From Thermoleophilia bacterium (GTDB lineage: Bacteria; Actinomycetota; Thermoleophilia; Gaiellales; SKUG01): a stretch of 8,356 bases of DNA. A program made the translations under genes and the position numbers. The DNA is taken from the NCBI GenBank assembly GCA_020438525.1, contig JAGQUL010000046.1, forward strand, positions 1,347 to 9,702, read 5' to 3'. Below are positions 1 through 8,356 of this stretch, piece by piece (within the stretch, counting starts at the first letter, position 1; each line of letters opens with the position of its first letter). The notes under the pieces are model-generated. The model made no database searches, was not told the DNA's origin, and saw only the letters and a list, made by a program, of their open reading frames with translations.

Positions 1-98
1 CCGCGACCCATGCCGACGATGAGCGCGAGCATCGCACCGATCGCGGTGATCAGCTCGGGGGCGAGCGCCGCCCATTCGAGGTCGGGCTTGTCGATCAC
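1..98 (-). CDS. nuoN: NADH-quinone oxidoreductase subunit N, N-terminal fragment (cut by window edge)
   Basis: NuoN is one of the three antiporter-like proton-pumping subunits of the complex I membrane arm, sitting between NuoK and NuoM. Only the first 32 codons plus two bases are visible; the family is usually about 480-500 residues. The fragment contains LAPELITAIGAMLALIVG, the typical first membrane helix of NuoN, preceded by a short polar stretch. The start is taken as GTG at 98-96. It overlaps the nuoM stop codon in a GTGA tetranucleotide, and GGAGG lies seven bases upstream. No ATG fits the reading frame upstream without entering nuoM deeply. Position directly after nuoM is the canonical nuo order. 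Identification rests on this short match plus context. Nothing can be said about the catalytic lysines and glutamates, which lie outside the window. Confidence 0.88.
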   Translation of the reverse strand, partial: MIDKPDLEWAALAPELITAIGAMLALIVGMGR

Positions 99-1777
99 GA
101 TGCGTCCTCCGCGGACGGGGTCTCGGCGGTGTCGGAACTGGTCGACGAACTGCTCGCGGCGACGAGCGGATCGCCCGGGCGGCTGATCGCCACAGGTGGC
201 TGGTTCATCGCACGATGCAGCAGGTTGGGCCAGACGCTCAGCGCGACGAGCGCCGCAAGCGCCGGACCGACGATCAGCAGCTCGCGCCAGCCGAGGTCGC
301 CGCCGAAGCGCTCGGTGGCGGTCGCGGCGTCGCTGCTCGTGGAGTCGCGGTCGCTGAATGCGATCCCTGCGATCAGGCGAAGTGCGTACATCGCGGCGAG
401 CACCACTGCCAGCGAACCGATCGAGGCGACGAGCGGGCCGCTCACGTCGCCACGGAACACGCCGCCGAGGATCAGCAGCTCGCCGGCGAAGGTCGATGCT
501 CCGGGCACGGCGAGCATGATCAGCGTGAGCAGCATGCCGATCGATGCGAGCCGTGCGCGGCCGGTCGCGAGGCCGCCCATCCGGGCGAAGGTCGCCTCGC
601 CGGTTCGCAGCTCCACGATCCCGACGAGCAGGAACGCGGCCGCGGAGACGAGGCCGTGGTTGATCGTCTGCAGGTACGCGCCGGCGGTGGCCTGCGCCGA
701 GCCGATGCCGGTGAACGCGCTCAGGCCGAGGAAGATCAGGCCCATCTGGGCGAGCGACGAGTACGCGACCACGCCGCGCGGGTCGGGCTGTCGGAACGCG
801 GCCAGCGACCCGTAGATGAGCGACACGAGCGCGAGCCACGTGAGCGCGGTGCCCCAGCCACCTGCGAGCTGCGACGGAAACAGGGGCAGCACCACGACGA
901 GCATCCCGAAGAACGCAGCCTTGCTGACCAGGCCGCTGAGCACGGCGGTGACCTCGGCGGGTGCCTGGCGATAGGCGAGCGGCAGCCAGCCGTGGAACGG
1001 CAGCAGCGGGGCCTTGATCGCGAACGCGAGCAGGAACGCCACGAGCACCCAGCTGGACAGGTCGAGCGCGCCGCTGCCGGCCATCGACGACAGCGCCGGG
1101 AGCGAGAACGTGCTGGTGCCGGCCCACCGGTCGGGGTCGCCGGCGATCACGTCGTTGGCTGCGACGCCCACCGCGATCACGCCGACGAGCATCGGCAGGC
1201 TGCCGAGCAGGGTGTAGATGAACATCGTCATCGTGGCGCGGATCCGCTGCGTGCCGCCCCACACGCCGACGAGCAGCAGCAGCGGCACGAGCATCAGCTC
1301 GAAGAACACGTAGAAGAGCACCAGGTCGCGCGCGACGAACAGGCCGCTCAGGCAGGCAGCTGTGATCCAGAGCAGCCCGTGCATCGGCGCGGGGCGCTCG
1401 CGATCGGCCCACCACGCGAAGGCGGCGGCGCCTGCAGTGACGAGGGTGACGAGCGCGACGAGCGCGAGCGAGCCGTAGCCGAGCACCACGTGGTACTGGA
1501 TGCCCCACTGCGGAAACCAGTCGCTGCACTGGGCCAGCACGAAGCGTGATCCGCTCGCCGAGCTCGACACGTCACAGCTCGGCGAAGCCGTGGTGCCGAA
1601 GCGCGCGGCGAAGTCGTCGAGCTTGACCAGGGCCGTCACCAGCAGCGCCGCCTGGAGCGCGAACGTGACGAGCGACGTGACCGCCGCCGCCCGGCGCGTG
1701 AGCATCGACAACGCGATCAGCCCGCCCGCGGCGGGGACGATCACGAGCAGCGTGGGAAGCGAGAATGCGGAGTCCAT
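95..1777 (-). CDS. nuoM: NADH-quinone oxidoreductase subunit M (proton-translocating antiporter-like subunit)
   Basis: NuoM is the middle antiporter-like pump of the complex I membrane arm. The 560-residue product is multi-helical and somewhat longer than the roughly 490-510 residues typical of the family. Retained pump residues are Glu160 in FFELMLVPL (E144 of E. coli NuoM), Lys255 in AIKAPLLPFHGWLP (K234), Lys286 in SGLVSKAAFFG (K265), His374 in INHGLVSAAAF, and Glu433 in STFAGELLILGG (E407). Oddities are WLPLAY (residues 265-270) where WLPDAH is usual, Gly100 where the Asp of DG(I/L)S is expected, an outer loop at about 55-95 with Cys68 and Cys84, and a Ser/Thr-rich tail from about 527. 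The ATG start follows the nuoL stop by three bases, with GAGGG seven bases upstream. The stop overlaps nuoN by 4 bp. A relative such as an Mrp/Hyf antiporter subunit is unlikely given the flanking nuo genes. Confidence 0.96.
   Translation of the reverse strand: MDSAFSLPTLLVIVPAAGGLIALSMLTRRAAAVTSLVTFALQAALLVTALVKLDDFAARFGTTASPSCDVSSSASGSRFVLAQCSDWFPQWGIQYHVVLGYGSLALVALVTLVTAGAAAFAWWADRERPAPMHGLLWITAACLSGLFVARDLVLFYVFFELMLVPLLLLVGVWGGTQRIRATMTMFIYTLLGSLPMLVGVIAVGVAANDVIAGDPDRWAGTSTFSLPALSSMAGSGALDLSSWVLVAFLLAFAIKAPLLPFHGWLPLAYRQAPAEVTAVLSGLVSKAAFFGMLVVVLPLFPSQLAGGWGTALTWLALVSLIYGSLAAFRQPDPRGVVAYSSLAQMGLIFLGLSAFTGIGSAQATAGAYLQTINHGLVSAAAFLLVGIVELRTGEATFARMGGLATGRARLASIGMLLTLIMLAVPGASTFAGELLILGGVFRGDVSGPLVASIGSLAVVLAAMYALRLIAGIAFSDRDSTSSDAATATERFGGDLGWRELLIVGPALAALVALSVWPNLLHRAMNQPPVAISRPGDPLVAASSSSTSSDTAETPSAEDAS
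106..110 (-). promoter_or_regulatory. Ribosome binding site of nuoN (GGAGG)
   Basis: On the minus strand GGAGG is followed by seven bases and then GTG at 98-96. This strong Shine-Dalgarno match inside the last codons of nuoM is the main reason for choosing the GTG start. Together with the 4-bp stop/start overlap it suggests translational coupling of nuoN to nuoM. Confidence 0.7.
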
Positions 1778-1780
1778 GCG

Positions 1781-3747
<1,967 letters not shown>

Positions 3748-3748
<1 letters not shown>

Positions 3749-4053
3749 CAGCCGTGCAGCTCCGCAAGCTCGTCGGTGTCCAGCTCGCGCCGCAGGTGAC
3801 TGAGCGCGACAACGATGCCCAGGCCGACCACGACCTCGCTCGCGGCGATCGCCATCACGACGATCGCGAACACCTGCCCGTCGTGGGCGGCGTGCACGCG
3901 CGAGAACGCGACGAGCGCGAGGTTGGCGGCGTTGAGCATGATCTCGATGCTGAGCAGCACGATCAGCGCGTTGCGGCGAAGCAGCACGCCCGCGGCCCCG
4001 ATCGAGAAGAGCACGGCGCTGAGCGCCACGTACCAGTCGACGCTGACTTCCAT
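3748..4053 (-). CDS. nuoK: NADH-quinone oxidoreductase subunit K
   Basis: NuoK (ND4L) is a small membrane subunit with three helices that carries part of the proton path between NuoH/J and the antiporter-like subunits. The 101-residue product has exactly the family's usual length, with hydrophobic helices at about 7-25, 29-50 and 60-84. Both functionally important buried glutamates are present: Glu37 in SIEIMLNAANL (E. coli E36) and Glu73 in AASEVVVGL (E72). The cytoplasmic loop between helices 1 and 2 carries Arg26-Arg27. The C-terminal tail is acidic and polar. The ATG at 4053-4051 overlaps the nuoJ TAA by one base, and GGGAGG lies ten bases upstream. The stop overlaps the nuoL start by one base. 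Confidence 0.97.
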
Positions 4054-4724
4054 TACTTCACGGCCTCCCGGCGCTCGGCGCGCAACTCCGCCTCGCGCTG
4101 CTCGTGCAGCTTCTTCTGCTGGTCGGCACTGCGCGTCTGCATCAGCTTCCGCAACCGGTCGTGGCGGGCGCGGCCGGTGAGGCCGAGCACGATGCCGCCG
4201 ATCGCGGCGACGAGCAGCACGAGGCTGGTCACCTCGAACGCAAGCACGTACTGCCCCAGGAACGTCTCGCCGATCGCCTGCGCCGAGCCGAAGTCATAGC
4301 CCGCGGGCGTCTTCTCGAGCGGCGCGACCGCGGGCATGTCGGCGCTGAACACCACCGCGACGAGCACCACCGCGAGCGCCGTGGTGGCGAGGATCGACAG
4401 CGGCGCGAGCAGCGGTGCGCGGGTCGGCTCGCCGCCGAGCTCGCGGCGGTCGCCGAGGTAGGCGATCACGAACAGGAACAGCACCACGACCGCGCCGGCG
4501 TAGACGAGGATCTGGCTGATCGCGACGAAGTCCTGCTCGAGCAGCAGGTACAGCGCGCCGAGCGAGACGAAGTTGAAGAGCAGGCTCAGCGCGCTGATGA
4601 ACGGGTCGGATGCGGTCACCACGCGCACGGCGCCGAAGATCGCGAGCAGCGCGAACAGGATGAAGAACAGCACCTGGAAGGGTGCGCCCGGCACGTCGAA
4701 GTTGATGTCGGCGAGCAGTGTCAT
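4053..4724 (-). CDS. nuoJ: NADH-quinone oxidoreductase subunit J
   Basis: NuoJ (ND6) is a five-helix membrane subunit packed between NuoH, NuoK and NuoN. Its third helix undergoes a pi-bulge change during catalysis. The 223-residue protein shows five hydrophobic segments (about 16-36, 41-62, 68-91, 106-127, 160-182). The third holds the family signature QILVYAGAVVVLFLFVI with conserved Tyr75. The last holds FEVTSLVLLVAAIGGIVLG. After Gly184 comes a roughly 40-residue tail that is almost entirely charged and polar, longer than in many NuoJ proteins. The start is placed at ATG 4724-4722 (MTLLADINF). An in-frame GTG at 4790 would add 22 residues with no family resemblance and overlap nuoI by 70 bases. 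The chosen ATG gives a 4-bp ATGA overlap with nuoI and has GGAG nine bases upstream. nuoJ ends in TAA, whereas the other complete genes of the window end in TGA. Confidence 0.95.
   Translation of the reverse strand: MTLLADINFDVPGAPFQVLFFILFALLAIFGAVRVVTASDPFISALSLLFNFVSLGALYLLLEQDFVAISQILVYAGAVVVLFLFVIAYLGDRRELGGEPTRAPLLAPLSILATTALAVVLVAVVFSADMPAVAPLEKTPAGYDFGSAQAIGETFLGQYVLAFEVTSLVLLVAAIGGIVLGLTGRARHDRLRKLMQTRSADQQKKLHEQREAELRAERREAVK
4064..4069 (-). promoter_or_regulatory. Ribosome binding site of nuoK (GGGAGG)
   Basis: GGGAGG on the minus strand lies ten bases upstream of the nuoK ATG (4053-4051), within the last codons of nuoJ. It is a strong match with slightly long spacing, consistent with coupled re-initiation at the TAATG junction. 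Confidence 0.55.
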
Positions 4725-5311
4725 GCGCGGCGGCTCCGATCGGTGCTGCGGCGCAGCGCACGCTCGCGGGCGACGGTCTCCTCGAGCCACACCGGCGTGG
4801 GGGAGTCGAGCCCGGCATCCTCACGCGTGGGGGCGCGTCGGTCCATCCCGACCGCGTCCTTCGTCGGCGGATCGGCGAGCAGCATGTCCTTGGTGTAGAT
4901 CATCTGGTCGCGGTTGAGGTCCGCGAGCTCCCAGTCGTTGCCGAGCGTGATCGCGTCGAACGGGCACGCCATCTCGCAGTAGCCGCAGAAGATGCAGCGG
5001 CTCATGTTGATCTCGTACACCGTTGCGTAGCGCTCGCCGGCGCTCACGCGGTGGTCGGGGGTGTTCTCCGCCGCCACGACCCGGATGCAGTCTGACGGGC
5101 ACGCCGCCGCGCAGAGCGAGCAGCCGACGCACTTCTCCAGTCCGTTCGCGTGCAGGTGCAGCTTGTGGCGACCGCGGAAGCGTGGCATCACCGGATGCTT
5201 GTACTCGGGGTACTGCTCGGTGATGTTCTTGCCAAGGAACGCCCGCAGCGTGGTCGCGAGACCGACTCCGGTGTTCTTGGTGCCTCGGAAGACTCCGGTG
5301 AAGCCCGACAT
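4721..5311 (-). CDS. nuoI: NADH-quinone oxidoreductase subunit I (two [4Fe-4S] ferredoxin-like subunit)
   Basis: NuoI is the peripheral-arm subunit that carries clusters N6a and N6b and relays electrons from NuoG to N2 in NuoB. The 196-residue product has two ferredoxin motifs. The first is CVGCSLCAAACP (Cys61, 64, 67, 71) and the second is CIFCGYCEMACP (Cys106, 109, 112, 116). By the normal crossed pattern, the last Cys of each motif ligates the other cluster. The loop between them (about 77-104) with AGERYATVYEIN resembles actinobacterial NuoI. An extra Cys75 follows the first motif. The stretch ELADLNRDQMIYTKDMLL after the second motif is typical of the family. Beyond about residue 150 lies a charged, Pro/Arg-rich tail of low apparent conservation. 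The ATG at 5311-5309 overlaps the nuoH stop by one base (TGATG). Much longer upstream in-frame extension is possible but would only read through nuoH. Confidence 0.96.
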   Translation of the reverse strand: MSGFTGVFRGTKNTGVGLATTLRAFLGKNITEQYPEYKHPVMPRFRGRHKLHLHANGLEKCVGCSLCAAACPSDCIRVVAAENTPDHRVSAGERYATVYEINMSRCIFCGYCEMACPFDAITLGNDWELADLNRDQMIYTKDMLLADPPTKDAVGMDRRAPTREDAGLDSPTPVWLEETVARERALRRSTDRSRRA

Positions 5312-6351
5312 CAGGCGTGCCCCCAGCCCTGGCTGACGATGAGTGCGGTGACGAGCACCTGGGCCGTCGCGAGCGGCAGCATCGCCTTCCACCCGAACCG
5401 CATCAGGCGGTCGTAGCGAAGGCGCGGCACCGTTGCGCGGATCCAGATGAACACGAACAGGAAGAACGCCATCTTCACGAGGAACGACAACACGTCGAGC
5501 CACGCACCGGCATCGGGCATCCACGGAATCGAGGTGCCGCCGAGGAAGAACACCACGCCGATCGCGCTGATCGCGAGCATGTGCAGGTACTCGGCGTTCG
5601 CGAACGCGGCGTAGCGAAGGCCACCGTACTCGGTGTGGAAGCCGCCGACGAGCTCCTGCTCCGCCTCGGCGTGGTCGAACGGCGCGCGGTTGGCCTCGGC
5701 GAGCGCGCTGATCGCGAAGATGACGAAGCCGAGCGGTGCCCAGACGATGAACCACGGGTGCCAGCCGCCCATCGACCACGCGGTGTGGCCGGTCGCGATC
5801 TGCGCCATGCTGAGCGACTGGGTCATCATGATGATCGGCAGGATCGCGAGCGTCATCGCGACCTCGTAGCTGATCAGCTGCGCGCAGGCGCGCAGCGCGC
5901 CGAGCAGTGCGTACTTGGAGTTGGAGGCCCAGCCGCCCACGATCACGCCGTAGCCGCCCAGGCCGCTCAGCGCGATCGCGAAGATCACGCCGACGCCCAG
6001 GTCGGGTGCCATGCCGGGCGCGGTGTGCCAGCCGGCGATGTTCCAGTCCTGGTCGCCGAACGGGATCACGCAGAACACCGCGAGCGCGAAGAAGAGCGTG
6101 ATCACCGGCGCGACCAGGTGCAGCACCGCGCTGACCGAGTTCGGTCGGAAGTTCTCCTTGCGGATCAGCTTCGCCAGGTCGGCGATCGGCTGCAGGATGC
6201 CGAACGGGCCGACTCGGTTGGGGCCGAGGCGGTACTGGAAGAACGACAGCAGTCGTCGCTCGATCCAGGTCATCATCGCGAACACGAGCATGATCAGGTT
6301 CGCGATGATGAAGGCCTTGAGGAAGAGCCCGATGAGCTCGCCGATCGTCAT
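5311..6351 (-). CDS. nuoH: NADH-quinone oxidoreductase subunit H
   Basis: NuoH (ND1) anchors the peripheral arm to the membrane, forms most of the quinone tunnel and starts the proton-coupling chain (E-channel). The 346-residue product has the normal family length and about eight hydrophobic segments. Signatures visible are WIERRLLSFFQYRLGPNRVG (29-48), LQPIADLAKLIRKENFRP (53-70), SYEVAMTLAI with Glu163, and the quinone-site loop EANRAPFDHAEAEQELVGGF (219-238) followed by HTEYGGLRYAAFANAEY. The acidic cluster Glu229, Glu231, Glu233 and Glu241 is intact, so coupling residues on this subunit look standard. The start ATG 6351-6349 overlaps the nuoG stop by 4 bp (ATGA). A strong GAGGAGGAG stands five bases upstream. 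The stop overlaps nuoI by one base. Confidence 0.97.
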   Translation of the reverse strand: MTIGELIGLFLKAFIIANLIMLVFAMMTWIERRLLSFFQYRLGPNRVGPFGILQPIADLAKLIRKENFRPNSVSAVLHLVAPVITLFFALAVFCVIPFGDQDWNIAGWHTAPGMAPDLGVGVIFAIALSGLGGYGVIVGGWASNSKYALLGALRACAQLISYEVAMTLAILPIIMMTQSLSMAQIATGHTAWSMGGWHPWFIVWAPLGFVIFAISALAEANRAPFDHAEAEQELVGGFHTEYGGLRYAAFANAEYLHMLAISAIGVVFFLGGTSIPWMPDAGAWLDVLSFLVKMAFFLFVFIWIRATVPRLRYDRLMRFGWKAMLPLATAQVLVTALIVSQGWGHA

Positions 6352-8356
6352 GCCTGCTCCTCCTCGACCGCACCGGTCGGGGTCGCGGCAGCGGCGACCG
6401 GCTCGGTGGCCAGGGGCGTGATCCGTGCGGCGTGCCAGCCGGTGTGGCCGGCGGGCAGCGATCCCGTGCCGGCGGCGACCCGTGCGTGGCCCGCAGCGAT
6501 TCGGGTGGTGGTCGCCACCACCGCGTCGAATGCGCGGTCGTCGTCGAGCTCGACGCGTACCGTCGCGCCGCGCGAGAGCCCGGCGGCGCGCGCCTCGGCA
6601 CGGTTGAGGTGCACGGTCGTGGTGGCGGTGAGGAACGACATCGCGTCGGTGTGTGCCACCTCGGCCGCATCGAACAGGTTGGGTGCCACGTACAGCGCAA
6701 GCTGGCCGGCGGCGAGCTGCGGGGCCTGCTCGGGGCGGTGCGTGGCGACCGGGCCGCCGTGCACGCCGAGCAGCCCGTCGAGCGGGATCTCGCCGTGGGT
6801 GGTGGCGGGCAGGCGCTCGCCGGCTGCTGCGGCGAGCTGCCGGAACGTGCCCGCGGCGTGACCGGGGACCTTCGCGCCGAGGCGGCGCGCGAGCCCGGCG
6901 ATCCAGCGCAGCTGCGGCACGACCTGACCGGGCGTCTCCGCACCGACGGTCATGCGCTGCAGGCGACCTTCGAGGTTGACGAGCGTTCCTTCCTGCTCGC
7001 CGCCCCAGGCGGCCGGGACCACGAGATCCGCTGCGTCGTGCAGCGGCGTGGGCAGGCTGTCGACCGCGACGACCCACGCGGCACGCTTGATCGACGGGCC
7101 CCACTGGGCGCGGTCGACGTGACGGTCGGGGTCGACGCCCATGTACACGACGCCACCGGTGTGGGCGAGGATCTCGTCCCACTCGGCGACGGGAACGTCG
7201 AGCGCCGCGAGGCCGCGTGCGTTCGGTGCGTGCGGGATCGAGATCAGCCCCGCGCGCTCGCGCGGGAAGCGCATCGTCGCGTGCAGTCGCTCGAGCGCCG
7301 CATCGGAGAGCTCGCCGTCGCGAACCACCACCACGGCCTCGAGCGTCGCCTCGGGGTCGACCTTCGCGACGTGCTCGAGCAGCACGTCGACCTCGGCGTC
7401 GAGCTGGCCCGGGCCTGCATGGACGTTCGAGCCGGCCACGGCGGACAGTCGCGTTGCGCCGGTGCCGATCGTCGTGACGTTGGCGCCGCGCTGGCGTGCC
7501 TTGCGAATGCGCAGGTCCAGGCCGGGTGCGGTATCGAGCAGGTCGGCGTGGCCGATCACCACGATCTCCTGCGCGGTGTCGATCGTCGCGATCGGGGTCG
7601 CACCGGCCGGCGCGGCCTCGCTCGCTCCGGGAATGGCTACGACGCGACCGCCGGTCGCTGCGGCGAGCTGCTGCACTGCGTGCACGACCTCGAGCGTCTC
7701 GCTGCCCGAGAGCACCCACAGCGCGGGCGCGGCACCGTCGGCGGCGAGCTTGTCGTGCAGCCACTCCATCGCCACCTCGTGGCTGGGCTCCACGACCGGT
7801 CGGTTGCCGATCGGGCGCTCACGGAACGGGCGCTGCTGCGGCGCGAGGATGCGCGCCGGGCCGTACATCGACGCGTACGCGAAGCGCGTTCGATCGTCGA
7901 TCCAGCCCACGTCGACCGCGTCGTTGCGGCGGCTCAGCACGCGCGCGACGCGGCCCTCGCGAACGGTGTTGTAGACGTTGCTGCCGAGCACGTCCCACGG
8001 GGAGATGCTCGGGTGGTCGGTCGTGTCCCACGGGCGACCGTGGAACCGGTACTGCGTGCTGGTGAGCGCTCCCACCGGGCACAGCTCGATCACGTTGCCG
8101 GCGTGGTGGCCCTCCCAGGGGCGCCCCTCGAAGGTGGCGATCACGCTGTTGGCGCCGCGCTGGCGGGCGATCAGCTGCAGGTCCTCGGTCACCTCGGCGC
8201 TGTAGCGCGAGCAGCGGTAGCACAGGATGCAGCGCTCGCGGTCGAGCGCGATCAGCGGGCTCACGGGGATCGGCTTGTCGTTGACGCGCTTCTGCTCGCT
8301 GAAGCGGGTGGTGCCGGGGCCCCAGCGGAATGCCTGGTCCTGCAGCGGGCACTCGC
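6348..8356 (-). CDS. nuoG: NADH-quinone oxidoreductase subunit G, lacking its N-terminus (cut by window edge)
   Basis: NuoG is the large peripheral-arm subunit carrying iron-sulfur clusters between NuoF and NuoI, followed by a molybdopterin-oxidoreductase-like domain that has no catalytic role here. Some 668 residues are visible from position 8354; by comparison with relatives about 110 N-terminal residues are missing (the 2Fe-2S domain with N1b and most of N5). The fragment opens with ECPLQDQAF, whose Cys2 is the last N5 ligand. N4 is complete: Cys42, 45 and 48 in CILCYRC, and Cys92 in ELCPVGAL. The four N7 cysteines are absent (DVLGSN at 121-126, GWIDDR at 150-155), as in mitochondrial NDUFS1. 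The molybdopterin-like domain follows, ending in a small C-terminal barrel-like region (roughly 575-650) and an Ala-rich tail with EEE. An in-frame GTG at 8264 is not the start, because the conserved frame continues upstream without a stop. The gene overlaps nuoH by 4 bp. Confidence 0.95.
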   Translation of the reverse strand, partial: ECPLQDQAFRWGPGTTRFSEQKRVNDKPIPVSPLIALDRERCILCYRCSRYSAEVTEDLQLIARQRGANSVIATFEGRPWEGHHAGNVIELCPVGALTSTQYRFHGRPWDTTDHPSISPWDVLGSNVYNTVREGRVARVLSRRNDAVDVGWIDDRTRFAYASMYGPARILAPQQRPFRERPIGNRPVVEPSHEVAMEWLHDKLAADGAAPALWVLSGSETLEVVHAVQQLAAATGGRVVAIPGASEAAPAGATPIATIDTAQEIVVIGHADLLDTAPGLDLRIRKARQRGANVTTIGTGATRLSAVAGSNVHAGPGQLDAEVDVLLEHVAKVDPEATLEAVVVVRDGELSDAALERLHATMRFPRERAGLISIPHAPNARGLAALDVPVAEWDEILAHTGGVVYMGVDPDRHVDRAQWGPSIKRAAWVVAVDSLPTPLHDAADLVVPAAWGGEQEGTLVNLEGRLQRMTVGAETPGQVVPQLRWIAGLARRLGAKVPGHAAGTFRQLAAAAGERLPATTHGEIPLDGLLGVHGGPVATHRPEQAPQLAAGQLALYVAPNLFDAAEVAHTDAMSFLTATTTVHLNRAEARAAGLSRGATVRVELDDDRAFDAVVATTTRIAAGHARVAAGTGSLPAGHTGWHAARITPLATEPVAAAATPTGAVEEEQA
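6357..6365 (-). promoter_or_regulatory. Ribosome binding site of nuoH (GAGGAGGAG)
   Basis: A purine run GAGGAGGAG on the minus strand ends five bases before the nuoH ATG. It doubles as the Glu-Glu-Glu codons near the NuoG C-terminus. This is one of the strongest Shine-Dalgarno matches in the window and fixes the nuoH start. Confidence 0.7.

Noticed and set aside
215..1549. 444-codon open frame on the plus strand opposite nuoM
   Set aside because: It has the same charged low-complexity composition expected from the complement of hydrophobic codons and no family signature. It lies wholly inside nuoM.
1778..1780. A promoter, terminator or small RNA between nuoL and nuoM
   Set aside because: The intergenic gap is three bases and no hairpin with a T-run is apparent at the junction.
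5317..6861. 514-codon open frame on the plus strand opposite nuoH and the end of nuoG
   Set aside because: It crosses a gene boundary of the real operon and has shadow composition with no domain.
4721..6943. 740-codon and 817-codon minus-strand open frames that would extend nuoI and nuoH far upstream
   Set aside because: The upstream parts are out-of-frame readings of nuoH and nuoG. The conserved protein begins at the ATG at 5311 (nuoI) and 6351 (nuoH), each overlapping the upstream stop.
6348..8264. GTG at 8264 as the start of nuoG
   Set aside because: The same frame stays open to the window edge and encodes the conserved ECPLQDQAF N5-ligand region, so the gene begins outside the window.

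Overview
The window is an ungapped slice of a nuo operon encoding the proton-pumping NADH:quinone oxidoreductase (respiratory complex I, type I NADH dehydrogenase). All genes lie on the minus strand. Read in the direction of transcription (high to low coordinates) they are nuoG (5' end cut by the window edge), nuoH, nuoI, nuoJ, nuoK, nuoL, nuoM and the first 32 codons of nuoN. This is the standard bacterial order for the second half of the 14-gene cluster, so nuoA-F should lie beyond position 8356 and the rest of nuoN before position 1.

The layout is extremely compact. Neighbouring genes overlap by 4 bp (ATGA or GTGA at nuoG/H, nuoI/J and nuoM/N) or by 1 bp (TGATG or TAATG at nuoH/I, nuoJ/K and nuoK/L). 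The only non-coding bases are three between nuoL and nuoM. I see no promoter, terminator, RNA gene, mobile element, CRISPR or repeat array, and there is no room for one outside coding sequence. The many long plus-strand and other-frame ORFs are high-GC shadows of the nuo genes.

The products form one machine. NuoG and NuoI carry iron-sulfur clusters of the peripheral arm and pass electrons towards quinone. NuoH forms the quinone chamber at the junction with the membrane. NuoJ and NuoK link NuoH to the antiporter-like pump subunits NuoN, NuoM and NuoL.

The organism is a high-GC aerobic or facultatively respiring bacterium. The protein style (for example the NuoI inter-cluster loop and the actinobacterial-looking NuoH/I/J) suggests Actinomycetota, possibly a deep class such as Thermoleophilia. 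That is an impression from sequence style, not a computed placement.

I found no undescribed system. The observations worth a second look are residue-level departures in otherwise intact genes. NuoL lacks both the TM5 glutamate (Gly148) and the TM6 arginine (Ala179) that are near-universal in NuoL/ND5. NuoM has WLPLAY in place of the usual WLPDAH and lacks the Asp of the 'DG(I/L)S' motif. NuoG lacks all four N7-cluster cysteines. NuoM and NuoJ carry unusual loops or tails.
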